A stretch of 64,000 nucleotides of DNA from Kingdonia uniflora (GCA_014058105.1 JACGCM010000012.1:1302001-1366000); one strand, 5' to 3'. Counted from the stretch's first letter, positions 32,901 to 46,409 are shown. Notes: a model not told the origin generated them from the letters alone. Program-made: numbers and translations.

Positions 32901-35900
32901 GGACAACAACATTACTAGAAAGCAACATTACTAGAAATGAAATTTGTGAAGCTTTGGTCTATATGGCTCGAACACAATGCGAGGAAATTTGAAGGGACGA
33001 AGAAGCCAAGATCTTTGGTCTTTGTCTCTATCAAAGCTTTCATTTTCTGGTGGAGTAAAGCCGCGACGGATATGACGGGGACCTCCTTTGAGCCGCTTAT
33101 GATTAAATGAAGAGAGACTATCACGAGATCCACTTGAGGATCCTGGTGTAGAGTTAGTTTTGTCTTCTTTTTCTTTTGGTCTCATGTTGTGGCGCTTTTT
33201 TTGTTCTTATTCGTGCTTGCGTTTGGGCGTTGTGCACTTTTTTATCAATAAAACTTGCGGTGTTTTTGTTCTTGTTCGTGCTTGTGTTTGGGCATTGTGC
33301 TCTTTTTTATCAATAAAACTTACACTTATCAAAAAAAAAAAAACTGGGCGAGGCCAGATGGGGTTCAATTCTTGTTTTTGCGATTGCCTGATTGGGAATG
33401 TAGTCAAGGCTATACAAAACTTTTTCCCCAGATCTCATCTTCAAGGAGAGATAAATGCTACGGCTATCTCTTTAATCGCTAAAACCACTAATGCATCTAC
33501 TTTTAATGACTTCGTCCCCATAACTTGCTACAATGTAATATACAAGATCATTACTAAAATCATAACCAATAGGCTCAAGTGGGTGAAACACAAACTCATT
33601 AATCATAATCAATCTGCTTTCATTCATGGTAGGCATATACAAGATAACTTGATGATATTCCATGAATTAGTGAGTACTTAGGAACTATCACGGAATGAGG
33701 GTCCTAGTAGATGCACTCTCAAAATTGATCTTAGAAAGGCTTATGAAATAGTTAGGTGGAAAGCAATTTTGGGTGTCTTAGACAAATTCAACTCCCCTCC
33801 CAAGTTTAGATCTTGGATTGAAACTTGTATAACAACTCCTAAAGACTCAATTTCTATCAATGGGTCTCTTTTGGGGTACTTCAAAGGCAAACGAGGGATC
33901 AGGCAGCTTTTCATGTTAATGGAAATGTTTACTAGCATCATGCTCGCTGAAGTGGAGAATGGCTCTTTTATTACACCCCAAATGCCAGAATCCTGTTATT
34001 ACCCACTTGTGTATTGCAGATAATTTGCTTGCTTTCATAGATGGTTCTCAAAGTTCAGCAACTGCACTTAAGGATGCCCTTAGTCAGTTCAAAGCAGTTT
34101 CAGGTTTGGATGTGAATGTGAGTAAAAGTCAGGTCTTCTGTGCATGTATGTCTACCTATTATTGTTTCAGTATTTGCAACATTTTGGGCTATCAAGAGGG
34201 AGATCTGCCTGCTATATATTTGGGGCTCCCTTAAATATCTAAAAGATTGAACCATGTAGATTGCTTACCCTGTATTGCTCACATAACTGCTAGGGTTCAG
34301 TCATGGAAAGGCAGACTCCTCTCTTATGCTAGGAGGTTGGTACTTACGAAACATGTTTTTCTCTTCCCCTGAGAACTATACATGAAAATTGACAATCTGT
34401 AGAATTTTCTTGTGGATATGAGCAGACTTGGACTTCAAAACTCCCAATGTAAACTGGTTTCAATCTAGCCATCCCATGAAAAAGGATGGATTAGGCATAA
34501 GAAACACAGAAAAGGTGAACAAAGCAGCTATATTAAGACACATTAACTATTCTTGAAGACGAGGACAGCCTGTGGGTTAACTGGAACAAAATGAACCTTA
34601 CTTAAAAACAGAAAATTTTGGTAATTAAAGATTCCTTCTGATTGCAGTTGATTCTGGAGAATGATTTTGCAAGCTAGGCCTCAAGCCGAAGACAGAGCTA
34701 CACTATTGGCAATGGGGCTGAAACGTCTATACGGAAAGTTCATTGGCATCCTCCTGCCATCTTAATGCCAAGATTCCCTGCTGGTCTGATCTATGATATA
34801 CTTGGAGAGTGGGCAGGCACTTAAGGATTCCCTGATGGTCCACAAGGATGCCCCAGTCAGTAACGTAATTGTTAATGGAGAATGTGCAGCCACTCAGAAC
34901 CTGAATAGGCATGACCCAAACGCTAGTACTGTTATGTGATGTGGAGATCAACCATGGTTTTGGGGAGTATATTCTCGAAGATACTTTCTCCTTTATTAGA
35001 CATACAAAGTTACAAACAATGAAGTGGATTGAGCATCTATGATTTGGTTTAATGGGTTCAAAGACAACTATATTGCATGACTAGCTATGAAAAGATCCCT
35101 TAAAACCAAAAGGATGTTACACAACTGGGAAACTGTGACTAATCCTACTTGTGTACTTTGTTTTACAGGTGTTGAAACAGAGGAGCATCTGTTATTTTGA
35201 GTGCACTTTCACTCAATATATGGAGTGGGGTGCCTGCTATGTTGTGCTACAATACTAGGGCCAACAATTGAGAGGATCAAATTGTCTGGTGTTGTGCTCA
35301 TTTTAGAGGGAAAGATGTTGTTGCTGTGATAAGAACGCTGGCATTGAATGCTTTCTACTATCATATCTGGGAAGAAAGGAACTCAAGAATCCTTCACATT
35401 AACCATAACTTACCCGTAGCTGTGCTGCACAGAATACAGACCTTGGTGCAGAATGTGTGTGTGTGTGTGGTGGGTGGAGGGGGGGAGTATGGATCCTGCA
35501 GGAGCAACTTCAGCAGGCCCATCCCTTCTCTTATGAGATACAAGCTGGGCCTTACGCTTGCTAAGACTAAAGAGTGGAAACAAATCCAGATTGCTTTAGA
35601 TATGTTGTTGTGCTTCTCATAAAAGATGAAAAATTAAAAAGTAGAGCTAAACCTCCTTGGGAAGTTAGATATGCAATGCAAAGAATTGTGAGAATGATTG
35701 AGGATCTTGACTTTTTTGAGATAAACCATGTGTATAGAGAAACAATAAGGTTGCTGATGGTTCAACAGATATGAAGCCTCCTACTGACTACCTTGGGATC
35801 ATGCCTGCAGACCTTCATGATGATATAAGGAGATATGCAGCTGAGAATCTAGTTTGCACCTACTACAGGAACTAATGAGATTTGGAGGGTAATGTTGTGT

Positions 35901-38900
35901 TTTGTTGTGTTGTGGTTTATTCTCAAGTCTCCACGAGACCTCACTGTTGAACTTTCTAGGCCTTTACCAGATGTGAGATGAATTGGGGCTGTTGAGTTGA
36001 GTTCATCACCTTGTGGTGGTTGTTTGCTATGTAGTTGCATTGTGTATTCTTTCTTTTCTCTAGTGTCCAGGCTCTCCCTCCTTCCTGCCTGTAGGGAGAG
36101 GAAGTTGTCCCCATTTTGTACAGTTTTTTTCTCTTTATGTTATCCATGGGGATTTGCCCCCTAGCTCACCTTAAATAAATAAAAATAAAAGATTAAAAAA
36201 AAAAACTCGAGTCAAATTTAGACTATGGCCGCTATCACTTGCATCATTCTCCCTTAATTTGTTTTCATCTAAGAGCTAAACCAATTAGTACTTTGTTACA
36301 ATACAAGCACTAACAAAAGTTCCGATTTTTCACATCTGCTGCCTTCGAGAGTAAGATAAACATGCAAATGAAAAACATCAAAGAGGAGCATAAACAGACC
36401 GAAAAAGAATAAATAATGGGAATAAGTAATCTGTTGGAACTTACTTGTCTTTGTAACTCTTCAAGTCTAAGCTTTTCCTGATTTGCCAGCTCATATTCAC
36501 CATTTTCTAAGTGCCTCTGGTCCGGCCTAAGCCTTGAGTCAGTTGGAGGCAACCTTTCAGGAAGACCGGGTGTAATTTCGTTCAAAGAGATAGCAAAAGG
36601 TGTGAAGTTGTATCGTGTCGCAGTATCAGATTTCTCTCGCTCCCAAAGCAGCACAGCTTCTGACATAGGATCATAACCCTTTGGCTTTGTCGTGGGATCA
36701 CCCAGCACATAATACATAGCCTCGTCCCATTTCCCGATTAACATTGCTACCTTGTTTCCAGTTCTATTGTCTTGAACAAATCCTTGAACCTATGAGAGCA
36801 TAAAAATAGTCATTAGTTCATTTGCTCGTTATTCTGATCAAGGAAGGTAAACTAATAATATTATTTACTGATGATAATTTGGATCATGGTTCACCAAGGA
36901 ATTACCTAAGGGCGTCTTCAATGGTATAGGACACTATGTGCTACAATAATCCTAATGTTTATATATTATACCATTTCACAAGGATATGATATCCTACATC
37001 CTAGAATTGATCCTAAAGTGCTGATATTTACGCCATATAAAATAGGAAAAATTATAAACCAAAGCGCGTTTTTCTCGTCAAACACTAACACCAAAAATTG
37101 AAGGAAAATGTTATTGTTTTACTGTACATTAGTACATTGTGCAGCTTGCCTAACATGTAGGTGTGTATCTTATTCTATAAACTGGACTAGCCAGCCGTCC
37201 CATGTAACCTGAAAATTTATTAAAATTTTGTGATTTATCCTTCTAAGATAACCATTTAAGATTATCTTTCGGTTTAAAAGGCTACAACTCATTTAGGCAT
37301 TGGATATTGCGCTAACAACCTGCAATATCAAAATATGGCTGACACTGTTCTTGGCAAAAGTGTCACGTGTCTAGGAAGACATTTAATTACACATGGTATG
37401 ACGAATAAAGAATCCTACTTTGCAAATCAATTTTCGTGTTACGTGCAGAAAAGGACACTGGAGCTTGTCTCGTATGTTGATGATACATGTTGAATATATG
37501 TTTCTGTTAGAGCTATTGTGTAGCTTGTGTAGCCGGTTGCAAGGGTTTCAATCAATGGTTTGGAATGTTACTCGACATAACTACACGGGTATACATCAAA
37601 CTTTTACTTACTTTTTGCATATATCCACTGAATTCCTCTCAAAACAATATAGTGAATGTGAAAATATATCACATCAATTTTTAAGAATATGGTGATCTGA
37701 TTAGTCTTATAACTGACTGTATCTAATTAAATATAGTATTACTTACAAATATTGCAAAAATAATATGTTTCACGTATACTGATACATCGAATAAATTGTA
37801 ATAAATACATGGAACACGTGGCCAATATTTTAAATGCTTACAATAATCTCAATTTTTGTGATAATGGATACCGGTTGATTATCTGATTTATCAAGTACAT
37901 ATCGAAGATTCGTAATAATGCGGACAAACATAACACAATAACATTATTTAATCCTTAGTTAGTCCCATTTCGCCTAGCAAAGAGTTTCTATGGCTATTCC
38001 CCTCTCTATATAAAGGGCTTGTCAACAATTTGCGAGCTAAAATCTTCCGAAATGTAGCTCTAGCATCTGAGAGCTCTACCTGGACTGCCTTATATTTACA
38101 AATATTTTCTCAGTTCTATTCAAATTTCTAATTTCATAACACAACTATGCACGTACCTGATGAGGATTTCGATCGATAATAGACTGCTCCTTGAATTTGA
38201 GCTTGCAAGAGTAATTTCCACTACCCTTTATACGCATCGTTCCGTAATGGTCGCAGTAGATTTTACCAAGTATGATATTGTAGATGGAAGTAGTGACCTT
38301 GCTCCATTGAAACGTCTCTCCATCTTCAAACTGCAGCGTCAGAATTCCAACAGGATCAAGCTGGATCGAACGCCCCCAGAACTTGCCTTTGAGATTAGAA
38401 TCTGCCCAGAATTTCCAGCCTCTACCATCACAGTGGCAAGCAACAACTGTTGGATGGTGACTAACCTGAATCAATGCAACTCACTGCTCAGAATATGTAT
38501 TTACAGCAGAGGAAAAATTAACGTATGAGGAATGTGTACCTACTTCTTTTTGCTATTGTTTAATTTTTTGTGTGTATTTCTACAACACTTGCGAAAGTCA
38601 CCCCCTATACTTTCTTATTTTTCCAGCTTTGGATCCTTGACACCACTTACAAGTGAAGATTCTTAGAGTACAAATGCCAACCTATGAGCATTTGAAATGA
38701 TGTTCATACCAGAACGCTAACATAGTTACAAAAGATAAAAGAATCTTTTTGCCCAAATAGTTATCACTCTTTATGTAGGACATTTCCTAAGAGTCAAGTC
38801 CAAGAAGAGACCTGAAGGACGAGAAAAACTTTGATATGCAAACTGGACGCCGGTATTGTACGCCTTGCCTGAAACAGAAGAACTGAACAACAAGTAGGAC

Positions 38901-41900
38901 ACCAGAGTTTCGCCAAAAGAAAACCGGACACATCGTTCACAACTCCAAGCATGAATATGGTTCAGCAAGGCCGTTTCATTGAGGTTTGTGTGTTTATTAC
39001 TTTTACCAGTTTAATTATTAGTTTTTTGAATTCGAAAAGTTTTTCCATAGATTTATAACTCATTTATTTTGTTATGGAATTCGGCATTTATAAGGTATCC
39101 ATTATATATAGAGTATACGGTTCTATCTTGATTCTCCGTCTACACTCTACACCTCTATCTTCCTCAATTGTTTGTGGAATCTAGCTTTATCTACAATTTT
39201 TCTCTGTCTAGCTCTTTCTTCTCAATTATATCTCCCGAGGGTGAATTTCCCTAACTTCCAATCTTGTGCTACGCCATTTCTCTAAGTGGTATAAGTGGGT
39301 AAGACGACAATTTTTTAAGCTTAAAACAGTTTTGTTGGAGAGAAAAAAATGTGTGGGGCACTGTTTCAAATGTCTAGACATCATTCTAACTGAGTAAACG
39401 ATATCCCACTTTTTTTTTTGACTCGAAGACTTAATTATATCTTTTAGGATAGCAATCTGCATCGAGTTTAAATACAGAATTTGTTTATCAACTTGGACCA
39501 TTCATAAACTTTTATGACTGCATTGGAAAGTATTTTTCATATTTAAGTTCTTAACATATCATTGCAGATACTCAAAGTCTCAAATAGATCAGAAGTGTAT
39601 TCCCCTAACTATATACGCAAAAAAGAGAAAGAACTAACCTTTTCAGAGAAAAAACGGAGGCCTTTGTCTGGATAGTCAGCCTCATAGGTCTCTCCAAGTA
39701 GAGGGTTGAAAGGCTTACACTGCCGACCTTCTGTTGACGCATAGCCAGAAACGGCAAAGGCTGCAATATTTAATATCCGCATCAAACTATTCCCCTGCAT
39801 TACATAGAATTCCATGTCTATAATTTTGAACTATAAAAAATGGCATTCAAAGTTGTTTTGTTAATGCTGGATAAACCAAGTAAGGATGATCATCTTCAAT
39901 TTATTCTTCTTAAACGTAAATAAGACTCTATTTATCATCATTTCATGGATATTTCTATATAATTGTGATACTTATGAAATTTTTTCATTTATCAAAAAGA
40001 AATAGATATCAGAAATTTTGTAACCAAAACTGCATAGAGATCTATTGCATTTGCTGTGCTTTACAACTAAGATAGGTCAAACAAAATGAGTAACAATAAC
40101 CATTTCTTATATATATAGTATTGGCATTATGAAAATTAGTTATATTCTTCTTCATTGATTGTATATAAACATGGCACGCACTCTCTATAAACATGGTCAC
40201 CACCCACGTATGTGTGGATGTTCTAATAGAGGTAGGAATTCTATTATTAGTAGACATTATCTAAATAGAGTAATAGGAGTTATGTAACTGCCTACTTAAA
40301 AATACTATGGTATGAGGGACTTGAGGAATTATCTCAATCCCGCTCTTTCTTTCAGTCTCTTCTCTCTCTGCAGATGTGATCTCTTTCTTCTTATTCATCA
40401 TAATATATTGATACATTTAGAGGTTGTAAACTCAAGAGGCATAAATGATAAGACATTCCTTACATGAAATAGGAAAATGTATCTACTTAGGCATCTTGTA
40501 GTGCAGTGAGGCCAGAACTGAAGCGTTAGCGAAGGGGCATCAGATAATAATCTCGCTCAATGCAAGTAACTAATGATACCTTTGAACACATGAATTGATA
40601 ACGTGGATGGTTTAAGGGGCCTCGGATAATAATTGTCGTTCAATTGAATTGTGCCATACTTGTGGCTGTTGAACAATTTAGGCTCTCATGTGGATAGTGT
40701 TTTACAGGGTAGCAAGAGAATCCACAGTAGCTTTGGTTGGCTTTCTCGCCAAATGTTTAAAGTAACTTACACTTTTAGAGACTTTGTTTCCTTTTCTCAC
40801 TCATGTTCAGGTTATGATGCAACTTTACTAAAATATTCTTGAGTTTTCCTTAACACACTAATCTGTTTAAATCACATCACAGAGAATTATCTGCTATAAA
40901 CTAAATTTAAATATCATCCATTTAACAGAAAATTCATCTATCACGTCGGAGGACAATCACTTTTCCTGATATGTTACTTGAGAATTGCGGTATAACTACA
41001 TATAAACTAAGTCTATATCTCAAGAACATAACAAAATACTGGTTGATGGATATACCCATTTGCATATCTTTGCTTTGATTCTAAGACCACCATAGCATTT
41101 GAAATAAAAGCACAGCTGAGAATCTGACCTGCTTACCCCATTCCAACGCTCGATCAACCAAGTTTGAGTACTCCAAATCCTCAAAACACTTTTGTAATGA
41201 TGATAAAGGCTCGTTAAAGTAAACAGGGAGACAAACTCCAGATAGGTCCTTTCCAATATTATCTTTTATTATCGACCACAAGCCAACAGGCCTCTCTTTC
41301 TCTTTTGGTTCAGGCAATCTGTCCCTTCTTTGGACATGCGGATAATCAATGCCTTTGATCTCTATATCAACCTCACATATACAGTCACAAATGATAGAAC
41401 ACTTGTCGTTTGTTAGAGTACTGCATGCATTGCCCGTAGTCTCCCTACTACGATAGGAAGCACTTCTTAGAGCGTCCGAAGACAAAAAATCTCTTGTATC
41501 AAAAAACTCCCCATCGTCCTCGTCGCTTTCAACACCCACTCCATCTTGACTTTCGTTATCTGCATCAGAATCACTCGGACTGCACTCCGACATAATCGAG
41601 TAAAAATCTGTCACAATAATGAAATGAGAAGGAGAGAATGAGAAAACAGGTGAACTTTTAAATGGAATGATTAAGCATATTTTTCTAGTTATAATTTGGG
41701 GAAATAGGAAAATATGGTCATCAAGTATTCACTTCACTGAATCTTTAAGAAAATGACTAACCGCTGAATCTCCCATTCCCTTGTCCACAGAATGATTTGC
41801 GCCCCTTGGTTTCATCTACCACAGTAGTTTCCAACTCTACTTTCTCTGTCTGCACAAATAAAATATAAAGACAACATAAACACCTCATGGTACAAATAGA

Positions 41901-44900
41901 AACATACGATAAAGAAGAAGTAAAATACGGCCTTAACAACATTTACATTCTTTTTTTGTGTGTGGAAGATCCACATGTAATATTAGGCTTTTACACTTTT
42001 ACATACTGATTCTTTTCAAGGGTCTTAAACCTAAACAATTTTCAAAACTACATAACCTTTTACTTTCGAGTTGTTTAGATAACAAATAATGCTTGCCATA
42101 ATTCTTTAGGTTTACTTCAAATAAACCATCAGTTTGAACACTTATTCGAATTTTATGGCAAAATTTGTTGGGGGCTCGCAATTATGTTATACACCACTTG
42201 ACTAAGAGATATTTGCATGTCATTAGAGATGGCAAAACACCAACATCACGCAGGTGACAGTTGTCAAGTGTCATTGAGATACATACAAGAACTCGTGTGA
42301 GCAGAAGACGATGGATGGCGACAAAACACGAGACTGTATTAACGGCTTAGGTCTCCAAAACATTACTACTCTTAATCGAATGATACAGCAATAAGGAGTA
42401 AAAATTATAATACCTCTAACTGTCTCAATTTGTCCAGCAGAGCAATGTGTCTACACCGAAGAGCCTTTAACTGATTTTGCAGCTCGGAGAGCTCAGATAG
42501 CACAATGGATTCACAGTCTCCAATGACCACTTCACTCAAATTTTCCTGTTGTAAACGTGATCGTAGCTTCTCGGTTGAAACGATTATGTCTTCTGACAGT
42601 CCGAAGTCGTTGCTGGTGAGATTTCTGGGAAAAAGATCTTTGGCAGCTAACAACGCCTCAATCCACGCAGACCTGTCTTCTCTAGATACACACCGCAAAT
42701 GAAGAGTCTTAGTACCCGTAAATATGGATAGTCTTTTGTCATCTGACTTGCTCGCTCGAATTGATGATACCTGTTAGCCATATTATCAAAATCTTATTTA
42801 ATTCTCAAACATAAGAGATGGAATACATTAATCAACAACCCTATCTAGAAGCAAAAGGACAGCATCGACCGTTCAGCATCGACCGTTCTGAGGCGGTAAT
42901 ATGGCTCATTGTTCAGTCTTTATTAGGTTTTTCCAGCATGCCTATCCAATTCTTTCATCCCTAAAAATCATTTCAACTTCAAGGGTATAGATTCATTTTG
43001 TTTATCTTAAAAAAGGAAAAAGGGAAAAAAGGTGGGAGTTGGTATTGGTGTAGGGAGCCAACTCCGTTTGGACGAGGAGTCAATCCTTACAAAGTAAACT
43101 CGACCCTCAATCAAAGGGAACAAGTAATCGGCCAATGATAAGATGAAACTAAAGGCAAATACTTGCGTAGAGGCCCGAATGTGACTCTCTACGACCTCTG
43201 ATGAGGATTTTTAAGACAGATTATATTACTGAAGAGTAAATTAGAGGGCTCGAGTACAGATTTTATGTGTGGTCGAAGGTAAAAATGCAAAGACCGGGGG
43301 AGATTTTTCCAACCTCTTTTTGGGTTCCCCTCTCCTCTATTTATAGAAGCATAGGGAGCTGAGTCACCAAGTGTGGGTCCGGTTTACATGATTATGTTGT
43401 TAGAAAATCCCGGCGAGTGACGGACGCCGGTCTTGTCGGTACTGTTACTGCTGCATTTATTGGTGATGATTATAAATGGCGCGGTGGTTGGGATTGTCAC
43501 TGTAGATGCACAGGCCAATCAATGCGCTGTCTTGTCTGATAAGGTAGTTGTTTGTCTTATCTTGCTTCGACCGCGTGATAGTGAGGTTGAAGGATACCTG
43601 CTGCTGGGACGTTAATTCATTCTCGAAGTTCTGTCTGGTGAGATGGCTATATGTCTTTTCGTACTTCGACCGTATGTAGATATGATCGAAGGATGTCTGC
43701 TGCAATGTACTGATCCGTTCTCGAAGTTCTGTCCGGTGTCGAAGGTTCATCTCTGGGGGGTTTCTGAGGAGCCTTTTTTAGGGATCGAGAGGGCTTCGAT
43801 GTATTCGAGTAGGCTATGAAGTGGGCTTCGGCTGTCTATTCGAAGGCTACGAGTAGGCTACTACAATTGGCACTTCCCACATTATTCAGTGGCATATCGG
43901 CGCACGTACATACTCTGAACTTTTTGCATGCGCATGCGGTGCTAGTACTGATTTCTGCACACTCAGAGGTGCCAGGAATACAATGAGAAGTACCAATATC
44001 GGCAGCTCCCCAAAAAGGGACCAGAATCCTATTGCTTTCTTAATTTCAGTGACTTAGGCTGTGCTTGGTTCACAGCACCAGACTACAATTGCAATTGCAA
44101 CCAGGTGCAATTGGCATGCAACTTTTGTGATTGGTTAGAGGTGATGCACTGTGGTGCAATTGCATGCTGATGCTGTTTAAATTCCCTTCATATATCTAGT
44201 GCAAACAGCTTGCAGCCCCAAAAGCTCCACACCGTGATGCAATGCAACACAATGCACTTTGAGCCGGCTTGCAAAATTCAGCCACTTGCGGTGAACCAAA
44301 CACAACCTTAGTACGAATTTTTAGAAATGACTTCTAGTTTTAATAGTTAACCACTCATAAGTTGTGATCCCTAAATCGGATTGAAGAAGAAGATAGGGTA
44401 CACAATAGCTACTGTATTCAAAGATTTACATTCCTGACTATTTTAATCGAACTTTAAACAGTACGGATTATATATCACACTAAAACAAAAGTGAAACACA
44501 ATCATACCTTCAAATGTATCTCCCCAAACGGCTTCCATCGCCTCCTCGATCCACCATTACCCCACCCCGCCTTCCTAATATACCTCAACGACTCCTCGCC
44601 AATCACCCTACAACCCTTATCTCTCCCCAACCCCATCGAAATCTTATCGGGTCCATGAATCTTATAATACGATATCACTCCATCTTCCAACAAAAACCAT
44701 CTCACTCTCCAACCTTTTCCATAGTTCACCCACTTATACAGAATCCCACCAACAGTACCACCACTCGAGTCCCTCGACTCACTCAACTCCTCCTTGTCAA
44801 CTTCCAACTCAGTCCCTACTGATGAAACCTGAGCTGAGAATTGCTTGTTATTAACACTAACACTAACACTACTTCTAATGGAGCTATCATACCTTAATGG

Positions 44901-44984
44901 CGACTGTAACGATGAAGATGACAATTTCACCACCGAGTTTTCTCGCTCGATCGATACTGGAGCAATGCAGCACAACGGATTCAT
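29914..44984 (-). CDS. Oxysterol-binding protein-related protein (ORP1-like, PH plus ORD)
   Basis: Eight exons on the minus strand: 44984-44508, 42770-42414, 41849-41762, 41607-41129, 39794-39639, 38465-38157, 36789-36445 and 30099-29914 (TGA). All have GT-AG borders and phases that fit. The sum is 798 residues, the size of plant ORP1 proteins. Exons 1-2 hold the PH domain (about residues 78-205; [19 protein letters not shown]). Exon 2 continues into a coiled coil. Exon 4 begins the sterol/lipid-binding ORD. The fingerprint EKVSHHP spans the exon 5/6 junction, and the C-terminal helix region [13 protein letters not shown] is in exon 8. Family role: lipid binding or transfer at membrane contacts, with PH-mediated phosphoinositide binding. 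In-frame ATG at 45,173 would add 63 residues. Introns hold a Tourist MITE, LTR-like DNA and a LINE. Confidence 0.93.
30959..30984. repeat. Perfect 10-bp-stem hairpin
   Basis: ATACCAGGTG and CACCTGGTAT around a 6-base loop, at the left edge of the LINE region inside the last intron of the oxysterol-binding-protein gene. It is followed by two diverged copies of a block containing 'gtgcttt.agcacc.ctggccaa' at about 31,027 and 31,150. Confidence 0.7.
32967..33343 (+). mobile_element. 3' end of a second LINE nested in the first
   Basis: The first LINE breaks after EICEALVYM (32,966) and resumes as a GPDGF-like block ([11 protein letters not shown]) at about 33,345. The 377 bases between encode a LINE C-terminus ([26 protein letters not shown]). 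They end with two tandem copies (33,193-33,258 and 33,259-33,324) of a 66-bp unit that finishes TTTTTTATCAATAAAACTT, followed by about 13 A. This is the layout of a 5'-truncated LINE insertion. ATTACTAGAAA occurs twice just upstream (about 32,910-32,936). Confidence 0.7.
33345..34380 (+). pseudogene. LINE reverse transcriptase remnant
   Basis: Typical L1 RT blocks: [50 protein letters not shown] and [20 protein letters not shown]. The active-site box reads CIADNLLAF where the family has F-A-D-D, so one Asp is lost. The GLRQGDPLSP-type block is also broken ([11 protein letters not shown]). Dead enzyme. Confidence 0.85.
43531..43738. repeat. Tandem repeat, about 105-bp unit, in LTR-like intron DNA
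   Basis: Two diverged units, each containing 'ctTCGACCG.', 'GAAGGAT..CTGCTGC' and ending TTCTCGAAGTTCTGTC.GGTG. They lie in ORP intron 1. The block 43,030-43,870 has CTCTATTTATAGAAGC (TATA-like, plus strand) at 43,335 and could be a solo LTR, but I found no TG...CA ends or target duplication. Confidence 0.5.
44057..44307. mobile_element. Tourist-like MITE in ORP intron 1
   Basis: 251 bp with terminal inverted repeats GGCTGTGCTTGGTTCAC and GTGAACCAAACACAACC, flanked by TTA on both sides (44,054-44,056 and 44,308-44,310). No coding. TTA target duplication and the TTTGGTTC-type ends place it with PIF/Harbinger-derived MITEs. Confidence 0.85.
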
Positions 44985-45884
44985 CGATCGATCACAAACA
45001 CGAACACGAGTGAAATCGAAATCGATCAATTTGATCTTATTTGAAACCCTAGAAACGATACCGAAACGCGACGATCTGTTACTATAAGTCCGAAACGTTT
45101 CGGAAACGATACAAAACGAAGTTTTTTTAGAGAGAGAAAATGGAGGGACAGTTATCAATCGCATTTGTTGCATTAAATTCGCTGCGCTCTCTAGCCTACT
45201 CTAGCTTCAGTGCATGCGCATTTTAGCATTGGTGGAAGAAGAGTGCGCATGTTTATTCGGACAGCTAACATGCGCGGGGATGGTCCAGTGTCCAGTGGGG
45301 GTGACATGATTGATGGTTCAGGAGACCCACCTACATTTGAGGAGATGCTGAATTGACTTAAATGCCCTTGAATTTAATTTTCTGGTGATCATTTATTAGG
45401 GGTGTTATTGTAAATTTAAGGGGGTTGAAAATGATTATTAGTTGAAGATTTGAGATGGGATTGTTTAATTATGTCGTGTGACAAAATCTCCATGTGGGGA
45501 ATGTATTATTTAAGGTGTTTTAACAGAGTGCATGTGTTGTACATTTTGGATTTAGATTGATTCTGTATTTGTTATACATTTTTATTATATGGTTTTTATA
45601 TGGAAATGTATGTTTCTTATAGTCCTACTAGTTAGATCTCCAAAAACAAATTGTATATCAGGTTAAAGGTTAAAACAAATGTTTGAGGATGTGTATGTTC
45701 GATATAGGCGATGTATTTTGTAGTGTGTGAAAGTTGAGAGAATTCACATTCATAGACTCAGAGTCAGGTGATTGAAGAACAACTCATGTTTGTAATTAAA
45801 ATGGCGTTTGCCTCTACGCTCTTGACCAACATCATCTTTGTGGTGTTGTTGTCGTCTATCGTATATGTTCCATAAGGTGACGCA
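44985..45884. other. Upstream region of the ORP gene
   Basis: Holds the possible 63-codon N-terminal extension (45,173-44,985, open in frame) and about 700 bp of non-coding DNA up to the copia LTR at 45,885. No TATA box could be fixed. The gene's promoter must lie here. Confidence 0.4.
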
Positions 45885-46409
45885 TGTTGGAAAAAACGCA
45901 TGTTGTTTGTTTGTGGTTTGAATAAAACCTTGGTAATTACTGTTAGTCCCACATTGGATAAGTGAAAAAAATATTTTCACTTTATATTGGGTTATACATG
46001 TATAGCATGTGTAAGTTAGTGGTGCTCTCACAAGTGTGTGAGATGAGTGTGTAAAAGCTTGCTATGGGGCTTGCGTGCACAGACCAGCCCATGACCCATT
46101 TGGACTATTTTATAGATTCTATTCGAATATGTCTATTTGAATATAAATCTGGCAGGTAGAATTGTATTCGAACAAAAATAACTCTTCTCAGAGATGTGTG
46201 TGTCTTGGGATGGTATCGACTTGAGTGTTTCAAAGTCTATACGATTCGATCGTTATATATTGGGAGACAAGCACCACGCCAAACTGTGAAGCACCATACG
46301 CAGGGTGAAATCTGTCTTAAGAAAATTACAGTGACTGCAAGCCTCGATCTTCAGTTCTTTCATTTCATTTTCGTTCATCTTCGACATACATCTGAATACA
46401 TGTTTTACA
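45885..46409 (+). repeat. 5' LTR of the second copia element
   Basis: 525 bp. Compared with the 3' LTR it lacks most of a TTCGAA-palindrome array and about 165 bp after TGTGTCTTGGGA. It keeps two or three of the palindromes (ATTCGAAT at 46,121; ATTCGAAC at 46,166). Confidence 0.85.

Larger units (their letters stand above)
31100..36200 (+). mobile_element. Decayed LINE (L1-type) inside the last ORP intron
   Basis: About 5 kb on the strand opposite the host gene. Order: poorly preserved ORF1 region; endonuclease (31,842-32,290; [25 protein letters not shown]); RT (33,345-34,380); zinc-binding domain (about 35,090-35,210; [19 protein letters not shown]); C-terminal region (35,326-35,640). It ends in T-rich 3' sequence, AAATAAATAAAAATAAAAG and an A tract near 36,190. 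Many stops and frameshifts. The left end is unclear (somewhere in 30.7-31.2 kb). It accounts for most of the 6,345-bp intron. Confidence 0.85.

Noticed and set aside
32915..33185. Minus-strand ORFs with charged residues inside the LINE
   Set aside because: Shadow of the nested LINE C-terminus, which reads convincingly on the plus strand.
39020..39250. LTR or TRIM in ORP intron 5
   Set aside because: A TATA-like string and pyrimidine-rich tail are present but no terminal TG...CA pair, primer site or second copy was found.
40120..40470. Solo LTR in ORP intron 4
   Set aside because: Some LTR flavour (CT-rich leader, TAATAG words) but no boundaries or target duplication could be set.
44514..44822. 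Plus-strand ORF with Pro/Thr-rich sequence
   Set aside because: Antisense shadow of ORP exon 1, which encodes a recognisable PH domain.
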